Below, one piece after another: positions 6,280 through 6,983 of a stretch of DNA of 6,983 nt. Source of the stretch: Spirochaetaceae bacterium (GTDB lineage: Bacteria; Spirochaetota; Spirochaetia; Sphaerochaetales; Sphaerochaetaceae); contig JAENWY010000122.1 of the NCBI GenBank assembly GCA_016649775.1, positions 1 to 6,983 on the forward strand, written 5' to 3'. Made by a program: the position numbers and the translations under genes. How positions within the stretch are numbered: position 1 is the stretch's first letter; the number at the start of each line of letters is the position of its first letter. The notes under the pieces were generated by a model. That model did not search any database. It saw only the letters and a program-made list of their open reading frames with translations, and was not told the origin of the DNA.

Positions 6280-6298
6280 TGTAACTTTATTTGTTGTA
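6280..6298. promoter_or_regulatory. Operator candidate O1 (TGTAAC-N7-GTTGTA)
   Basis: A left half-site TGTAAC (6280-6285) and right half GTTGTA (6293-6298) flank a 7-bp A/T spacer. The right half departs from the perfect GTTACA at two bases. It lies over about +6 to +24 of the predicted transcript of the Rrf2 operon, 24 bp centre to centre from O2. It probably binds the Rrf2 protein. Confidence 0.55.
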
Positions 6299-6303
6299 CT
6301 CTA

Positions 6304-6322
6304 TGTAACATATATAGTTACA
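6304..6322. promoter_or_regulatory. Operator candidate O2 (TGTAAC-N7-GTTACA), perfect dyad
   Basis: Perfect half-sites TGTAAC (6304-6309) and GTTACA (6317-6322) flank a 7-bp spacer. That spacer contains the whole -10 box of the Rrf2 operon (6311-6316). Bound protein would exclude RNA polymerase. Together with O1 it also forms an outer 9-bp perfect inverted repeat, ATTGTAACT (6278-6286) / AGTTACAAT (6316-6324). Confidence 0.65.
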
Positions 6323-6339
6323 ATAGGAATAAAAGTCAA
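6311..6339 (-). promoter_or_regulatory. Promoter of the Rrf2/nitroreductase operon
   Basis: On the - strand, TTGACT (6339-6334) and TATATA (6316-6311) are separated by exactly 17 bp, a near-consensus sigma-A promoter. Transcription should start near 6304, giving a leader of about 55 nt before ATG 6248. The -10 is framed by operator candidate O2. Confidence 0.75.
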
Positions 6340-6414
6340 GTAAATAATAAAAGACATTTGAAAATTAGGCTATGTTTATGATAAATAAGTGGTAATCTCA
6401 AATTTCAGTTTTTT

Positions 6415-6750
6415 TTAAAATTGAATGTCTTCTATAACCAGTTGCGATGTATTAGAATTTTTCTCATTTCTGCGATCAATTTCTTCCTTTAAGTATTTTG
6501 GATAGATTCTTCTTTTTATGTCTACTTTTTCTTCATAAACAAAATTAGGATATAGTTTATTTTTTACATCCTTATAAGTGACTATCTTCTCAATAATGCC
6601 TAAAAGCTTTAACAAAATATCTCGTTTTTCTAATATTGTTTTATCAGAATATATTTCTTCAATTTTTTTATTCCTAAATATTCGTCCAAAAACTTAGTAC
6701 TACCACCATGATCTATTTTATTTAATTCGGGTCTGTAGTCAAATTGTCGG
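6415..6750 (-). pseudogene. Unrecognised coding remnant, apparently frameshifted
   Basis: Reading the - strand from about 6750, one frame runs FDYRPELNKIDHGG then STKFLDEYLGIKK. At a run of seven A (6669-6663) the protein-like reading continues in the neighbouring frame as IEEIYSDKTILEKR, DILLKLLGIIEKIV and onward to the stop at 6415. One extra A would join them. The downstream frame alone (6615-6415) has only a TTG start, no ATG and no ribosome binding site. I do not recognise the protein; it is Lys/Glu-rich and helical. The 5' end abuts or overlaps the transposase fragment. It is most likely the 3' remnant of a gene interrupted by the insertion element; a sequencing error in the A-run is the alternative. 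Confidence 0.45.
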
Positions 6751-6983
6751 GAGTTGCAGGAATGCATTGGTTAGACGAGGCTGATGCAGCACACATAAGG
6801 CAGGTAACTTACTTTACTAAGATGATCAGAAAGAGATGGGTGGGGATAATAAGTAGAAGCACCTATCATGTTTTATCAGGACGAATAGAAGGTCTTAACA
6901 CATGGATCAAGAATCGACGTCGAATGAGTTTTGGCTTATTTAGCTTTGACTATTTTGCTCTTTTAATAAGGGAACACACCCAT
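6726..6983 (+). mobile_element. 3' part of an ISL3-family (IS204/IS1001/IS1096/IS1165) transposase
   Basis: An open frame without its own start runs to the window edge. A TAA lies in frame at 6723-6725, and the first ATG is at 6762. The reading includes WLDEADAAHIRQVTYFTK, then HVLSGRIEGLNTWIKNRRR and MSFGLFSFDYFALLI. The sGxIEGlNxxIKxxxRxxxGfxxFxyF pattern is the C-terminal signature of DDE_Tnp_ISL3 transposases. Only about 85 codons are present; the catalytic N-terminal two thirds are missing on the left, and the stop and any terminal repeat lie beyond 6983. Base composition differs sharply from the neighbours: about 43% G+C by hand count over 6741-6860, against about 20% at 6601-6660. This supports a transferred, truncated element. 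Confidence 0.75.

Noticed and set aside
6249..6311. N-terminal extension of the DsbA-like small protein (start at 6311)
   Set aside because: It would begin upstream of the predicted transcription start (about 6304), runs through the operators and has no ribosome binding site; ATG 6248 has AAGGGG at 6-nt spacing.
1..6983. CRISPR array, tRNA or rRNA genes
   Set aside because: No regularly spaced repeats, cloverleaf sequences or rRNA-like GC-rich conserved stretches were seen on either strand.

Overview
The window is AT-rich (roughly 25-30% G+C over most of its length). It has strong AGGAG/AAGGGG-type ribosome binding sites, short intergenic gaps, a lipoprotein-type solute-binding protein and A/T-only terminator stems. 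This fits a low-G+C, probably anaerobic Firmicute (clostridial type). I cannot name a genus from the sequence.

Layout, left to right. (1) 1-265 is an AT-rich leader with two small dyads and no gene. (2) 266-2631, + strand, is a compact three-gene polar amino-acid ABC importer operon: lipoprotein binding protein, permease (22-bp overlap) and ATPase (12-bp gap). (3) 2801-3409, + strand, is an intact cytoplasmic DsbA/FrnE-type thiol oxidoreductase (CPFC); a GntR-like 16-bp palindrome lies just upstream of it. (4) 3570-4148, + strand, is an MntP-type Mn2+ efflux protein. It ends at a strong bidirectional terminator (4154-4183) shared with the convergent genes. (5) 6311 down to 4205, - strand, looks like a redox or electrophile-stress operon. 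It has a near-consensus promoter at 6311-6339, a small protein carrying only the helical part of a DsbA-like fold plus a CKIAC motif, an Rrf2 repressor, and two paralogous nitroreductases. (6) 6415-6983 is a decayed junction: an unrecognised, apparently frameshifted coding remnant on the - strand, then the 3' part of an ISL3-type transposase on the + strand. That part is richer in G+C and is cut off by the window end.

The most interesting part is the - strand operon. Its promoter is covered by two similar dyads (TGTAAC-N7-GTTRYA type) spaced 24 bp apart; one frames the -10 box exactly and the other lies over the first transcribed bases. Its second gene encodes an Rrf2 regulator without the Fe-S cysteine triad but with one cysteine at the position used by thiol-sensing family members. 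The inference is an autoregulated thiol or electrophile switch that drives two flavin reductases and a novel DsbA-derived small protein. The + strand FrnE-type protein may belong to the same thiol physiology, but it has its own control region.
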